This document shows, one piece after another, positions 7,298 to 15,239 of a DNA stretch of 32,299 nucleotides. The DNA lies in IMG/VR virus record IMGVR_UViG_3300025652_000289, positions 1 through 32,299 of that record, one strand, 5' to 3'. How positions within the stretch are numbered: position 1 is the first letter of the stretch; every line of letters starts with the position of its first letter. Made by a program: the position numbers and the translations under genes. This DNA comes from a virus. The notes beneath the pieces are model-generated. The model saw nothing but the letters and a program-made list of their open reading frames with translations. It was not told where the DNA came from and searched no databases.

Positions 7298-7356
7298 AAT
7301 GTGATGTACCCACGAGAGGAAAAGATATAGACGTATATCATAATATAATTCACATT
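7298..7356 (+). ncRNA. Candidate structured RNA between ssb and ATPase genes
   Basis: The 148-base gap has no ORF but nested pairing: AATGTGA (7298-7304) with TCACATT (7350-7356), enclosing a perfect hairpin GATATA-GACG-TATATC (7324-7339). A terminator follows at 7363. This could be the 3' UTR of the ssb transcript or a small RNA. No -7 box was seen just upstream. Confidence 0.4.
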
Positions 7357-7362
7357 TAAATT

Positions 7363-7395
7363 AAGGGGGTAATTTTTTTACCTCCTTTTTTTTTA
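7363..7395 (+). terminator. Rho-independent terminator after ssb
   Basis: GGGGGTAA (7365-7372) pairs with TTACCTCC (7378-7385, one G-T pair) over a short T loop, then nine T. A TATATTTA box (7396-7403) follows immediately, only 4 bases before the next ATG. Confidence 0.88.
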
Positions 7396-7407
7396 TATAT
7401 TTAACAT

Positions 7408-8253
7408 ATGACAAACAGAATGAACGATGAACAAACTGTTCAATATTTGGTTATGCAAGCCATTGAAGAAGATTGTATAATTGATGCCAAAGAAAAAATA
7501 GATTATCCACCTGTAGCAATTTCACTAGGCGAAAAATTAATTAAATCTGCCAATGGTGATTTACTTTTACCAATACCAATAGGCACATATGGTAACTTTT
7601 CTGTAATAAGTGCACCACCTAAAACCAAAAAAACATTTTTAGTATCATTGTTAGCATCTGTTTACCTATGTAATAAAAACAATTTTGGAGGTAATATTAA
7701 AGGACATAGACAAAATTCAAATTTAATTCATATTGATACAGAACAGGGCAAATGGCACGCTCAAAAGGTATTTAAAAGGGTATTGGATATGTGTAATTCG
7801 GATTATTCAGAATTTTATCATACATTTGGATTAAGAACAATAAATTATAAGACAAGAATTGAATTTATTGAATATTGTTTAGAACATAAAGTACAAAATA
7901 CAGGATTATTAATTATTGATGGTATAGCAGATTTAGTATCTGATGTAAATAATTTAGAAGAATGTAATGCTTGTGTACAAAAACTTATGGAATGGTCAGC
8001 CAATTATAAATGCCATATTATGTGTGTGATACATTCCAATTTCGGTTCAGATAAAATGACCGGTCACTTAGGTTCTTTTATTGAAAAAAAAACAGAAACA
8101 CAAATACAATTAGAAGCCAATACAGTAAATAAAGAATGGGTAACTGTTAAATGTAAAAAAAGCAGGGGTTATTCATTTGATACATTTAGTTTTAAGGTAA
8201 ATGAAATAGGACTTCCTGAAATAATAGGAGATTTATATGACCCTTTAGATTAA
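7408..8253 (+). CDS. RepA/RecA-like P-loop ATPase (replication helicase-type)
   Basis: 281 residues. The Walker A region is APPKTKKT (69-76), with lysine where the canonical motif has glycine before the GK-T pair; HIDTEQG (108-114) supplies a RecA/RepA-like acidic residue E112; Walker B is GLLIIDG (166-172). This layout matches the RecA-fold ATPases of RepA/DnaB type common in Bacteroidetes phages and mobile elements, where 'K-x-KKT' P-loops recur. It is probably the phage replicative helicase or loader, as no polymerase or primase is encoded. It starts a second replication operon after a terminator. Confidence 0.82.
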   Translation: MTNRMNDEQTVQYLVMQAIEEDCIIDAKEKIDYPPVAISLGEKLIKSANGDLLLPIPIGTYGNFSVISAPPKTKKTFLVSLLASVYLCNKNNFGGNIKGHRQNSNLIHIDTEQGKWHAQKVFKRVLDMCNSDYSEFYHTFGLRTINYKTRIEFIEYCLEHKVQNTGLLIIDGIADLVSDVNNLEECNACVQKLMEWSANYKCHIMCVIHSNFGSDKMTGHLGSFIEKKTETQIQLEANTVNKEWVTVKCKKSRGYSFDTFSFKVNEIGLPEIIGDLYDPLD

Positions 8254-8260
8254 ATTATTT

Positions 8261-8737
8261 ATGAAAAGTTTATTGGCAAAAGTATATAAAAAACATTCTA
8301 TTTGGATAGAAATTGTACAATCTTTTGGTTGCAATAAAGATACCGCAGAGGATATAGTTATGGAAATGTATATTAAATTAAAAAAAAATTTAGATAGAGG
8401 ATTGGTAATTGATTATACAGATGATGATTATAATTATTTTTATATATTTAAAATATTAAAAAGTTTATTTATTGATTTAAAAAGAAAAGAAAAAATTACA
8501 ATTATACCACTAGACAATCAAATAGTAAAAAGTTCAAATATAGATGTTTATTATCAAGAAAATTATAAAAAAATATTAGATGAATTAGATAAAATGTATT
8601 GGTACGATAAAAAAGTTTTTGAATTAATTGACAATGGAACTTCTGTTGCTCAATTATCTAGGAAAACAAAAATTCCCTACCACTCACTTTATAATACATA
8701 TAGAAAAGTTTTACAAAGGTTAAAAAAAATATTATGA
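8261..8737 (+). CDS. Sigma-70-like (ECF-type) regulator
   Basis: 158 residues. The N-terminal part has a region-2-like pattern: DTAEDIVMEMYIKL (about 27-40) followed by an aromatic-rich YNYFYIFKILKSLFIDLKRK, resembling the core-binding and -10 recognition helices. The C-terminal VFELIDNGTSVAQLSRKTKI (about 119-138) plus PYHSLYNTYRKVLQRLKK is a region-4-like helix-turn-helix. It could redirect host RNA polymerase to phage promoters such as the ACGTTATAT motif. Divergence is high, and a sigma-like transcription factor that does not direct initiation is possible. Confidence 0.68.
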   Translation: MKSLLAKVYKKHSIWIEIVQSFGCNKDTAEDIVMEMYIKLKKNLDRGLVIDYTDDDYNYFYIFKILKSLFIDLKRKEKITIIPLDNQIVKSSNIDVYYQENYKKILDELDKMYWYDKKVFELIDNGTSVAQLSRKTKIPYHSLYNTYRKVLQRLKKIL

Positions 8738-8868
8738 AATTAGGTGATTTAGTTTATTATATAACAAAATATACAGGCATAAGATATATTTGGAAAAAAA
8801 TAAATCCTAATTGCAATTGTGACAAACGTAGAGAAGATTGGAATAAAATAAAAATTAAAAGATGGTAA
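8734..8868 (+). CDS. Small conserved phage protein with CxC (44 aa)
   Basis: Starts in an ATGA overlap with the sigma-like gene and overlaps the next by 7 bases. The sequence pattern MKLGDLVYYITKYTGIRYIW, then NPNCNCDKRR (C27, C29) and a basic end with W44, matches a short protein I recall from many phages of diverse hosts, always next to replication or regulatory genes. Its function is unknown. It is soluble, basic and Trp-rich, so it may contact nucleic acid or polymerase. Confidence 0.78.
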   Translation: MKLGDLVYYITKYTGIRYIWKKINPNCNCDKRREDWNKIKIKRW

Positions 8869-9074
8869 TTAAATTTTCAAAAGATGATTATAAATTATGG
8901 ACAAAATTCAGAAAATCAAAACACTCCACCATTAGTCGTGCAGAATTTAGTTTGGTATGTAAGCTGCACTCGACCTATTACAAGCATAAATTTTACGAAC
9001 CTTGTACTTGTTCCCCAAAAACAATAAAAAAATGGATAGCAGAATTAAACATTGTATGGGAAAATGGAAATTAG
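8862..9074 (+). CDS. Conserved small protein, possible HTH
   Basis: 70 residues with a CTCSPKTIKKWIAEL segment (49-63) that looks like a helix-turn-helix or recognition helix, preceded by CKLHSTYYKHKFYEPC. Three cysteines and two histidines between residues 33 and 51 could bind a metal. Overlaps both neighbours. No family with known function recognised. Probably DNA-binding (inference). Confidence 0.72.
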   Translation: MVIKFSKDDYKLWTKFRKSKHSTISRAEFSLVCKLHSTYYKHKFYEPCTCSPKTIKKWIAELNIVWENGN

Positions 9075-9477
9075 TACAATACAAAAATTAGAAAAAGCAT
9101 TAGTAAATTTTTTAAATTTAGATGGTTGGGATTTAAAATGGACAGGAAAAGGATACCAACATTATGATGCAAAAGGTTTAACAAGAAAAGGATTACCCTG
9201 TGTTATAGAAATGAAATTTAGAAATAAATACTACGAGGAGAAAATGCTTGAAAAATACAAATATGATGAATTAATGAAATTGGACAAAAATATAGTTAAA
9301 TTATATTTTGTAAACGACCCAAAAGGAAATTATTTATATTGGTTAAATGAAATTAAATTACCTAAACCAAAAAATATGTATTGTCCTGATACTACAATAT
9401 GGACAAAAAAAAGGATACATAAACCTGTTTATCTTTTAAAAGAAAATCAAGCAAGCAAAATAAATTTGAATCTTTAA
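9064..9477 (+). CDS. PD-(D/E)XK-like nuclease, VRR/Holliday-type
   Basis: 137 residues from the ATG at 9064; a TTG 12 bases upstream is in frame but less likely. The core D35-x13-E49-M-K51 (HYDAKG ... CVIEMKFR) is the PD-(D/E)XK nuclease arrangement on a beta hairpin, and E10 in the first helix fits the family. The later YFVND and YWLNEIKLP segments look like the remaining strands. It could be a recombination or junction endonuclease working with NinG and ERF. Ends the ATPase-sigma operon, just before a new promoter. Confidence 0.7.
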   Translation: MEISTIQKLEKALVNFLNLDGWDLKWTGKGYQHYDAKGLTRKGLPCVIEMKFRNKYYEEKMLEKYKYDELMKLDKNIVKLYFVNDPKGNYLYWLNEIKLPKPKNMYCPDTTIWTKKRIHKPVYLLKENQASKINLNL

Positions 9478-9496
9478 TATATATATTGTATATTTG
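9465..9496 (+). promoter_or_regulatory. Strong Bacteroidetes-type promoter (TTTG-N20-TATATTTG)
   Basis: TTTG at 9465-9468 and TATATTTG at 9489-9496 with a 20-base spacer match the published Bacteroidetes -33/-7 consensus. The ATG at 9517 lies 20 bases downstream. This is the best-formed host-type promoter in the window. Confidence 0.82.
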
Positions 9497-9516
9497 TAAT
9501 ATAAAACAAATACAAT

Positions 9517-9804
9517 ATGACACATCAAATATTCAAAAACTTAGGTTATCACAAAGATTTTTACCTAAATGGTAAATATGTTGGACACCACAAACTAGAA
9601 ACTTACAATGGTAAATGTGGTTACGCATCAAAGAAAAATTTAATTGCAGACACAGATATAATTATTGACAAATCACTTAATAAAAAATTTATTATTAAAC
9701 AAGGTCAACATTATACCACTCAAATTATACCTCTTTGTGGTCGATTAATAGGCACACAAAAGGAAAAATTAAATTTATTAGCAAACTCAAGATTAAACTT
9801 TTAA
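9517..9804 (+). CDS. Hypothetical protein, first gene after strong promoter
   Basis: 95 residues, basic, beta-rich, with no membrane segment: NGKYVGHHKLETYNGKCGY (18-36), then DTDIIIDKSL. Placed directly behind the best host-type promoter, so it is probably expressed early and strongly, as host-takeover or antidefence proteins often are. No family recognised. Confidence 0.75.
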   Translation: MTHQIFKNLGYHKDFYLNGKYVGHHKLETYNGKCGYASKKNLIADTDIIIDKSLNKKFIIKQGQHYTTQIIPLCGRLIGTQKEKLNLLANSRLNF

Positions 9805-9806
9805 TT

Positions 9807-9989
9807 ATGTATAGATTAGACAAATACAAACAAAATTTAACCATAAATGGTAATAAGGTATGGAGCTATACCACTCACGTTGCCACTATAAATGGTGATA
9901 AATTAGAACAATTAGGTTATTGGTCACAAACAACACAAAAACACATTAATTATGTGGCTAAAGAATTAGGATTAATATTAATAAAATAA
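9807..9989 (+). CDS. Small conserved protein (YTTHVATI...TTQKHINYVA)
   Basis: 60 residues from the ATG at 9807; an in-frame reading from 9735 overlaps the gene upstream and is unlikely. Pattern: WSYTTHVATINGDKLEQLGY, then TTQKHINYVAKELG. I recall this small protein from flavobacterial phage genomes without any function. It is a soluble alpha/beta peptide, probably in the same operon as 9517. Confidence 0.75.
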   Translation: MYRLDKYKQNLTINGNKVWSYTTHVATINGDKLEQLGYWSQTTQKHINYVAKELGLILIK

Positions 9990-9994
9990 AAGAT

Positions 9995-10201
9995 ATGTAT
10001 AAAGATAATAACGCATTTGAAAATCAAATATTTGACCATTATAGAAAACAAGCAAAAATAATTAATAACGCTATTGAATTATTAGTAAAACATAATTATA
10101 CTGTGATTGATTTACAAGGGAAAATAATAAACAAAGACACTATCGATTTAGAGGAAAAACCTGTCGTTTCGCCAATAAGGTATAATACTCGAAATAGGTA
10201 A
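9995..10201 (+). CDS. Hypothetical protein, mostly helical
   Basis: 68 residues: helical N-terminal half (ENQIFDHYRKQAKIINNAIE), a strand pair (YTVIDLQGKIINKD), then a proline and arginine-rich tail. Its stop overlaps the exonuclease start by one base (TAATG), so the two are translationally coupled. No recognised family. Confidence 0.72.
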   Translation: MYKDNNAFENQIFDHYRKQAKIINNAIELLVKHNYTVIDLQGKIINKDTIDLEEKPVVSPIRYNTRNR

Positions 10202-10914
10202 TGATTTTATTGTTTGATGCCGATAGTTTAGTTTTTGCTAGTTGTTGTAGGCAAAAAAACTTACCTGATGAATTGCCTTTTTACACCAAATTAGAGGATT
10301 GTATTACTAAATTTGATGAGCAATTTATGAAAATTGTAAACGACTTAGAGGAAAAATACGATATTGAAAAAATAATAACCTTTAATGGTTGCAAAGGTAA
10401 TTTTAGAAAATTAATTACTCGTAATTATAAAGCAAATCGTAAAAAACAGGAATTACCACCATTACTTCACGATATGCACCAATATGTAAAAGACACATAC
10501 GATAGTAAATTTGCATTTGGTATTGAAACAGATGATGTGGTTGCAAGATATTGGCATACTTTATCACAGGAGTTTGGTAGAGATAATGTAATGATTATTT
10601 CAATAGACAAAGATTACAAGCAATTTCCTTGTTTAATGTATAATTACCACCCTAAACATAAAATTGTTTTAGATATAACAGAACAAGAATCTTTATATAA
10701 TTTTTATGAGCAAATGATAATGGGTGATACCGCAGACAATGTAAATTATTTTAGAGGCAAAGGCAAAGCATTCGCAAAAAACTATTTTGTAAATTGTAAA
10801 ACAAAATACCAATATACTAAAATGTTATATAAATTGTTTAAACAACAATATAAAAGCAAAGCAAGAGAAAAATACATAGAATGTTATAGTTTATTGAAAT
10901 TAAGAACAAATTAA
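10201..10914 (+). CDS. 5'-3' exonuclease (FEN/PIN-like)
   Basis: 237 residues with the metal ligands of the 5'-3' exonuclease family in order: FDADSL (D6, D8), YKANRKK for the arch region, ETDDVVA (D111, D112), SIDKDYKQ (D136, D138), and MGDTADN (D176, D179). It should trim RNA primers or 5' flaps, or degrade DNA ends during replication and recombination. It lacks a polymerase domain, like T5/T7-type stand-alone exonucleases. Flanked by coupled small genes on both sides. Confidence 0.9.
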   Translation: MILLFDADSLVFASCCRQKNLPDELPFYTKLEDCITKFDEQFMKIVNDLEEKYDIEKIITFNGCKGNFRKLITRNYKANRKKQELPPLLHDMHQYVKDTYDSKFAFGIETDDVVARYWHTLSQEFGRDNVMIISIDKDYKQFPCLMYNYHPKHKIVLDITEQESLYNFYEQMIMGDTADNVNYFRGKGKAFAKNYFVNCKTKYQYTKMLYKLFKQQYKSKAREKYIECYSLLKLRTN

Positions 10915-11108
10915 TGGATGTTGATGATTATTTATATTATTTAAGTTATAGAAATAATTTAACTCAATTTATTATACATAATTGCACATACGAAAAAAAC
11001 AAAAAACGACACAATAGGATAAATTTTAATGAAAGGGAATTATTAGCATTATTAAAAGAATTAAACAGAATCAATTTATATATTAACCTTAAAACAAAAA
11101 CAGAATGA
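10914..11108 (+). CDS. Hypothetical basic helical protein
   Basis: 64 residues, starting one base inside the exonuclease stop. Tyr/Asn-rich N-terminus (DVDDYLYYLSYRNNLTQF), then a basic helical half. The stop overlaps the ParB-like start by 4 bases. No recognised family. The tight junctions support it as real. Confidence 0.7.
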   Translation: MDVDDYLYYLSYRNNLTQFIIHNCTYEKNKKRHNRINFNERELLALLKELNRINLYINLKTKTE

Positions 11109-11860
11109 AAACAGAACTACAAAGAGGACAATTTAATCCTTACTATGAAATTAACAAATTAAAAATGGCAAAAGTAAATCGAGATATGATACCAATACAT
11201 TCAGAAAATTTTAAATCAAAATTAAATGAATATGGTTGGTTAATGCCTGTGGTAATATCAAACAATGGCGATGTAATAGAGGGGCATCACAGGATTGTAA
11301 GCGCTAAATTATTAAAACAAAAAACTATACCTGCTTATATTATTGATTGGGTAGATACACAAATACAAAAACAACATCTTGATTGTATTATTAGTTTAAA
11401 TAATGGTAACAAAGCTTGGACAATGTTAGATTATTTAAAGGCCTTTAGTGATTATAATGAGGATTATAAAACTGTTTATGAAATATATTTAGCAAATTCA
11501 AATAATATTACAATTGGAAATGTAATTAATCTTTATTTTAAACCTCGTAGTCCACAAAACAACGAAAAATTCAAAAGAGGAAAAGAAAAAATTCAAGATA
11601 TAGATTTTTCTAATTATTTATTAAATGAAATATCCACATTAGTACAATTTTATTCTAAAAGTAAAATAGTTACTTATTGTGTTAGAGAATTTATATCTTT
11701 ATGTTTTTCAAAAGCTAAAAAAAATAAAAAAGCTATACAATATTTGATAAAAGAGTATGAAAAAATGATTAAAGCAAATCATCCAGCAATAACATCAATT
11801 AAAGAATTTAAACCAACTATGGAATTATATTTAAATACATATAATTTAAACCATAAATAA
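11105..11860 (+). CDS. ParB-like nuclease-domain protein, first copy
   Basis: 251 residues. The N-terminal ~90 residues are a ParB/Srx-like fold: MPVVISNNGDVIEGHHRIVS (47-66) is the classic GxxxEGHHR nucleotide-binding loop (E59, H61, H62, R63). The C-terminal ~150 residues are helical and contain KPRSPQNNEKFKRG. In phages such proteins may be nucleases, CTPase-type DNA binders or partners of DNA-modifying enzymes; this one lacks a partition context (no ParA). It ends 12 bases before a second ParB-like gene preceded by an ACGTTATAT motif. Confidence 0.82.
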   Translation: MKTELQRGQFNPYYEINKLKMAKVNRDMIPIHSENFKSKLNEYGWLMPVVISNNGDVIEGHHRIVSAKLLKQKTIPAYIIDWVDTQIQKQHLDCIISLNNGNKAWTMLDYLKAFSDYNEDYKTVYEIYLANSNNITIGNVINLYFKPRSPQNNEKFKRGKEKIQDIDFSNYLLNEISTLVQFYSKSKIVTYCVREFISLCFSKAKKNKKAIQYLIKEYEKMIKANHPAITSIKEFKPTMELYLNTYNLNHK

Positions 11861-11868
11861 CGTTATAT
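11860..11868 (+). promoter_or_regulatory. ACGTTATAT motif, copy 1 (packaging operon)
   Basis: ACGTTATAT ends 4 bases before the ATG at 11873. It lies in a 12-base gap that also holds the last bases of ATAACGTTAT, a perfect palindrome here. First gene of the ParB2-glycosyltransferase-terminase run. The upstream element is degenerate (TATAATTT). Confidence 0.6.
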
Positions 11869-11872
11869 AATT

Positions 11873-12403
11873 ATGATAGAAAAAGTAAATATTAATAATA
11901 TATTTCCAAATCCTGTAAATCCAAGAATAATTAAGGATTTTAAATTTAAAAAATTAGTCAAAAGTATTAAGGAGTTTCCTGAAATGTTAAAACTAAGACC
12001 CATAGTGGTAAATAGCGAAATGGGTATCCTTGGTGGTAATATGAGATACAAAGCCTGTAAGGAGGTTGGATTAAAAGAGGTATATATTATTAAAGCCAAT
12101 AATTTAACAGACAACCAAATTGAGCAATTTATTATAAAAGATAATGTAGGTTTTGGTCAATGGGATTGGGATATGTTAGCAAATCAATGGGACACTCAAT
12201 TGTTAAGCGATTGGGGATTAGATGTATTAGAATTGGAAGAAAACTTTGATGAGGGAGAAATATCAGAAGAAGATAATGTAAATGAAAAGAACGAAGTTGT
12301 AATAAATTTATCTATGCCATATTACCAATATGAAAAAATGGAAATTGATTTTCAAAATTTTATTAAAAAATATCCTAATATTGTATGCAAAATCCAAAAT
12401 TAA
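11873..12403 (+). CDS. ParB-like nuclease-domain protein, second copy
   Basis: 176 residues. NPVNPRIIKDFKFKKL (13-28) and ILGGNMRYKA (52-61) are the ParB N-terminal box I and II equivalents, with glycine-asparagine replacing the EGHHR histidines. The following NVGFGQWDWDMLANQWD is the usual helical extension seen in phage ParB/methylase-associated proteins, and an acidic stretch (DEGEISEEDNVNEKNE) precedes a C-terminal domain. No methyltransferase is fused here, although family relatives often have one. It overlaps the glycosyltransferase gene by 19 bases. Confidence 0.85.
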   Translation: MIEKVNINNIFPNPVNPRIIKDFKFKKLVKSIKEFPEMLKLRPIVVNSEMGILGGNMRYKACKEVGLKEVYIIKANNLTDNQIEQFIIKDNVGFGQWDWDMLANQWDTQLLSDWGLDVLELEENFDEGEISEEDNVNEKNEVVINLSMPYYQYEKMEIDFQNFIKKYPNIVCKIQN

Positions 12404-13743
12404 ATGTATTAATATATCCAATGTTGTCGGTAAATAATTTAAATGCCGATTCAAATTATATTATTATAAAACAATTATGTAATGAATTATTAAAAACAAA
12501 AAGGTATAATTTTTTCCTTTTAATTGATTCAAACAGAAAATATATAAAAGATGATTTAAATTCATTGGTTAAAATTTTAAAAATACCAATGCCAAAAAGT
12601 AAAAAGCATCAGGTAATACATTTTAATTCAAATATATTTAGAGAGATATTTAAAAAATATGCCTTTGATTTAATTTGGAATAATGTTGTTGAGCAAGGAC
12701 ACCATTTTAGGTATTTTCAAGACACCCTATTAGACAACCAAAGGTTTAAAGTGTTTAATTATCATCATTATGTAATACATAGGAGTTTAGAAAAACTAAC
12801 AAACTATTTACCTTGTACTCATATTTTATATGACCAAATAGTAGGTAGTTTAGGAACAGATTTAAATTTCTTTCATACTCAATATTGTTTTGATATGCTA
12901 TTAGAAGAAGCAAACGATATTTTAAATAAAGATAAGGTACAATTATTGAAACAAAAAAGTGTTATAAGTTTAGGTGGTTATACCAACAAAATAAAAAGCA
13001 AAAATAAATATGATAAATTTACCTTTATATATAATCATAGATTAGATGGTTATAAAAATTGGCAAATTACTTTCAATCAATTTGACCAATTATGGGATGA
13101 GGGATTAGATTTTCAAGTTATATTAACAGCAGGGGATAAAGACAACATAAATACTATAAATAAAAAACCTTATTGTATTGTAAAATCTTTTACCAAGCAT
13201 AGTGATTATTTAAAAGAGTTATCTAAATGCCATTGTAATACAATTAATAGTAGACACGAAACCTATTGTATAAGTATAGCAGAAAGTATTATGAATGAAC
13301 AAATAACAGTATTACCTAATAGGTGTACGTTTCCTGAATTAGTAGGCGAGGGATATCCCTACCTATTCCAAAATATAGAGGAGCAATTAGAAATGCTTAG
13401 GAATTTGATTAAAAACAATATAAGGCAATATAATTATAGCACAAAAAATAAACTAACACTAAAAAATCATAGCAAAACAATTGGTTTTTTTTTTAAAAAA
13501 TTAGGTAAACCTGAAAAAAACGATATTTTTAATAAAATAAAAAAACAAAAAACAAAAATTGAAATTAAAAAATACTTATCTAAATATAATGAGGTTAATT
13601 TAACTGTATTTAAAAATTTTATATTTTCATTAGGTTATGCTTCACAAAGTTTTCCAAATCGAAAAATAAAGATAATATTAAATGAATTAGGTTATGATTA
13701 TAACATAAATTTAGATAAATATCAAAAAGTACATTATGAGTAA
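12385..13743 (+). CDS. GT-B (GT4-like) glycosyltransferase with extra C-terminal domain
   Basis: 452 residues. Two Rossmann-like halves: N-terminal LNVLIYPMLS with HHYVIHRSLEKL in the middle, then FIYNHRLDGYKNW (about 214-226) opening the nucleotide-sugar-binding half, and HETYCISIAES (291-301), whose E292-x7-E300 is the EX7E motif of retaining GT4-type enzymes. Residues about 360-452 are an additional lysine-rich helical part not needed for the GT fold. Possible substrates are host surface glycans, virion proteins or phage DNA bases. Location between a ParB-like gene and terminase favours a DNA or packaging-linked role only weakly. Confidence 0.82.
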   Translation: MQNPKLNVLIYPMLSVNNLNADSNYIIIKQLCNELLKTKRYNFFLLIDSNRKYIKDDLNSLVKILKIPMPKSKKHQVIHFNSNIFREIFKKYAFDLIWNNVVEQGHHFRYFQDTLLDNQRFKVFNYHHYVIHRSLEKLTNYLPCTHILYDQIVGSLGTDLNFFHTQYCFDMLLEEANDILNKDKVQLLKQKSVISLGGYTNKIKSKNKYDKFTFIYNHRLDGYKNWQITFNQFDQLWDEGLDFQVILTAGDKDNINTINKKPYCIVKSFTKHSDYLKELSKCHCNTINSRHETYCISIAESIMNEQITVLPNRCTFPELVGEGYPYLFQNIEEQLEMLRNLIKNNIRQYNYSTKNKLTLKNHSKTIGFFFKKLGKPEKNDIFNKIKKQKTKIEIKKYLSKYNEVNLTVFKNFIFSLGYASQSFPNRKIKIILNELGYDYNINLDKYQKVHYE

Positions 13744-14101
13744 ATCCGACAAAATCCGACAAACTAAGCTAAATTTAATTAAGGCATTAGAAAAATCAAT
13801 GGGGGTAATAACTACTGCTTGTAAAAATGTAGGAATACACCGGTCAACCTTTTATGAATATTATAATAAAGATGAGGAGTTCAGAGATGAGATAAATGAT
13901 GTCAGTAATATTGCTCTTGATTATGTTGAAAGTAAAATGTTTAAACAAATTGAAAAAGGTAATACTCAATTAATTAAATTTTATTTAGCTACAAAAGGTA
14001 AGAAAAGAGGTTATATTGAAAGGCAAGAAATAACAGGCGCAGAGGGTATGCCAACTAACTTTCAAATTGAAATAATTGATAAAACCGAAGATACAGACTA
14101 A
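13736..14101 (+). CDS. terS: Terminase small subunit
   Basis: 121 residues: N-terminal helix-turn-helix (VITTACKNVGIHRSTFYEYY, 24-43) for packaging-site binding, then DEEFRDEINDVSNIALDYVE and KFYLATKGKKRGYIER, a pattern seen in phage TerS proteins. The acidic C-terminus overlaps the TerL reading frame by 26 bases, as is common for the pair. It starts 8 bases before the glycosyltransferase stop. Confidence 0.85.
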   Translation: MSKSDKIRQTKLNLIKALEKSMGVITTACKNVGIHRSTFYEYYNKDEEFRDEINDVSNIALDYVESKMFKQIEKGNTQLIKFYLATKGKKRGYIERQEITGAEGMPTNFQIEIIDKTEDTD

Positions 14102-15239
14102 TATTGTTTACAAACATTTAGTAAATAGTAAGAAAAAAATAGTTGTTGAGCAAGGTGGTACTCGTTCAGGAAAAACTTACAATATACTTTTATTTATAAT
14201 ATTTTATTATTGTACCAATCAAAAAGGTAAAATAATTACAATTTGTAGGAAAACCTTTCCAAGTTTACGAGCAACTGTTATGAGGGATTTTTTACAAATA
14301 TTAAAAAACCACCAAATATATAGAGATGAATTTCACAATAAATCCAATAGTGAATATCATTTATTTGGTAATTTAATTGAATTTACCTCTCTTGACCAAT
14401 CACAAAAAATTAGAGGTCGTAAAAGAGATTTATTATTTATCAATGAGGGTAACGAATTATATTGGGAAGATTGGCAACAATTAATATTTAGGACACAAGA
14501 ACGTATTATACTTGATTTTAACCCATCTGATGAATATCATTGGATTTATGATAATGTAATTACGAGACAAGATTGTGATTTTTACAAAACAACTTATTTA
14601 GATAATCCTTTTTTAGAAGATGTTATAAAACAAGAAATAGAAAGGTTAAAAGAAACAGACGACCAATATTGGCAAATATATGGTTTAGGTGAACGAGCAA
14701 CAAGCATAAATACCATTTTTAAATATACAGAGGTTAATAAAATACCTACTGATGCTAAATTAATTGCATATGGTATGGACTTTGGTTACACCAACGACCC
14801 AACCACATTTGTATCAGTTTTTACTTTTGACTATAATTTGTATATTAAAGAACATTTATACAGAACACAGATGACCACTAACGATATACATAAATTTTTA
14901 AAGGAACAAAATTTAAGTAAACATCCAATTTATGCTGATAGTGCCGAGCCAAGATTGATAGATGAGTTAAGGCGAATGGGACATAGTATATTTCCTAGTT
15001 TAAAAGGTAAAGATTCCATTAATGCAGGAATTGACCTGTTAAAAAGGTATAAAATACATATTACAAATGATTCTACAAACGCTATACAAGAATTTAGAAA
15101 TTATAAATGGAAAGAAGATAGGTCAGGTAAATTAATTAACGTACCAGAAGATAAAAATAATCATATAATTGACCCCTGTCGTTATGCTACTTATTCTTTA
15201 TTATCAAGACCAAACTTTGGAAAATATGCAATACAATAA
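14076..15239 (+). CDS. terL: Terminase large subunit (ATPase-nuclease)
   Basis: 387 residues. No in-frame ATG precedes the ATPase core, so a TTG at 14076 is the best start. Walker A is GGTRSGKT (27-34), LLFINE ends in the catalytic E124, and the nuclease half has GMDFGYTNDP (D235), YADSAEPRL (D288) and IIDPCRYA (D366), the three acidic residues of the RNase H-like packaging nuclease. PBSX/terminase-3 type. It pumps DNA into proheads and cuts concatemers. It is separated from the portal gene by 12.6 kb, which is unusual. Confidence 0.95.
   Translation: MIKPKIQTNIVYKHLVNSKKKIVVEQGGTRSGKTYNILLFIIFYYCTNQKGKIITICRKTFPSLRATVMRDFLQILKNHQIYRDEFHNKSNSEYHLFGNLIEFTSLDQSQKIRGRKRDLLFINEGNELYWEDWQQLIFRTQERIILDFNPSDEYHWIYDNVITRQDCDFYKTTYLDNPFLEDVIKQEIERLKETDDQYWQIYGLGERATSINTIFKYTEVNKIPTDAKLIAYGMDFGYTNDPTTFVSVFTFDYNLYIKEHLYRTQMTTNDIHKFLKEQNLSKHPIYADSAEPRLIDELRRMGHSIFPSLKGKDSINAGIDLLKRYKIHITNDSTNAIQEFRNYKWKEDRSGKLINVPEDKNNHIIDPCRYATYSLLSRPNFGKYAIQ

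Noticed and set aside
9735-9806. Upstream extension of the 9807 gene
   Set aside because: Reads through the end of the 9517 gene in another frame and gives a basic, unrelated N-terminus; the ATG at 9807 follows that stop directly.
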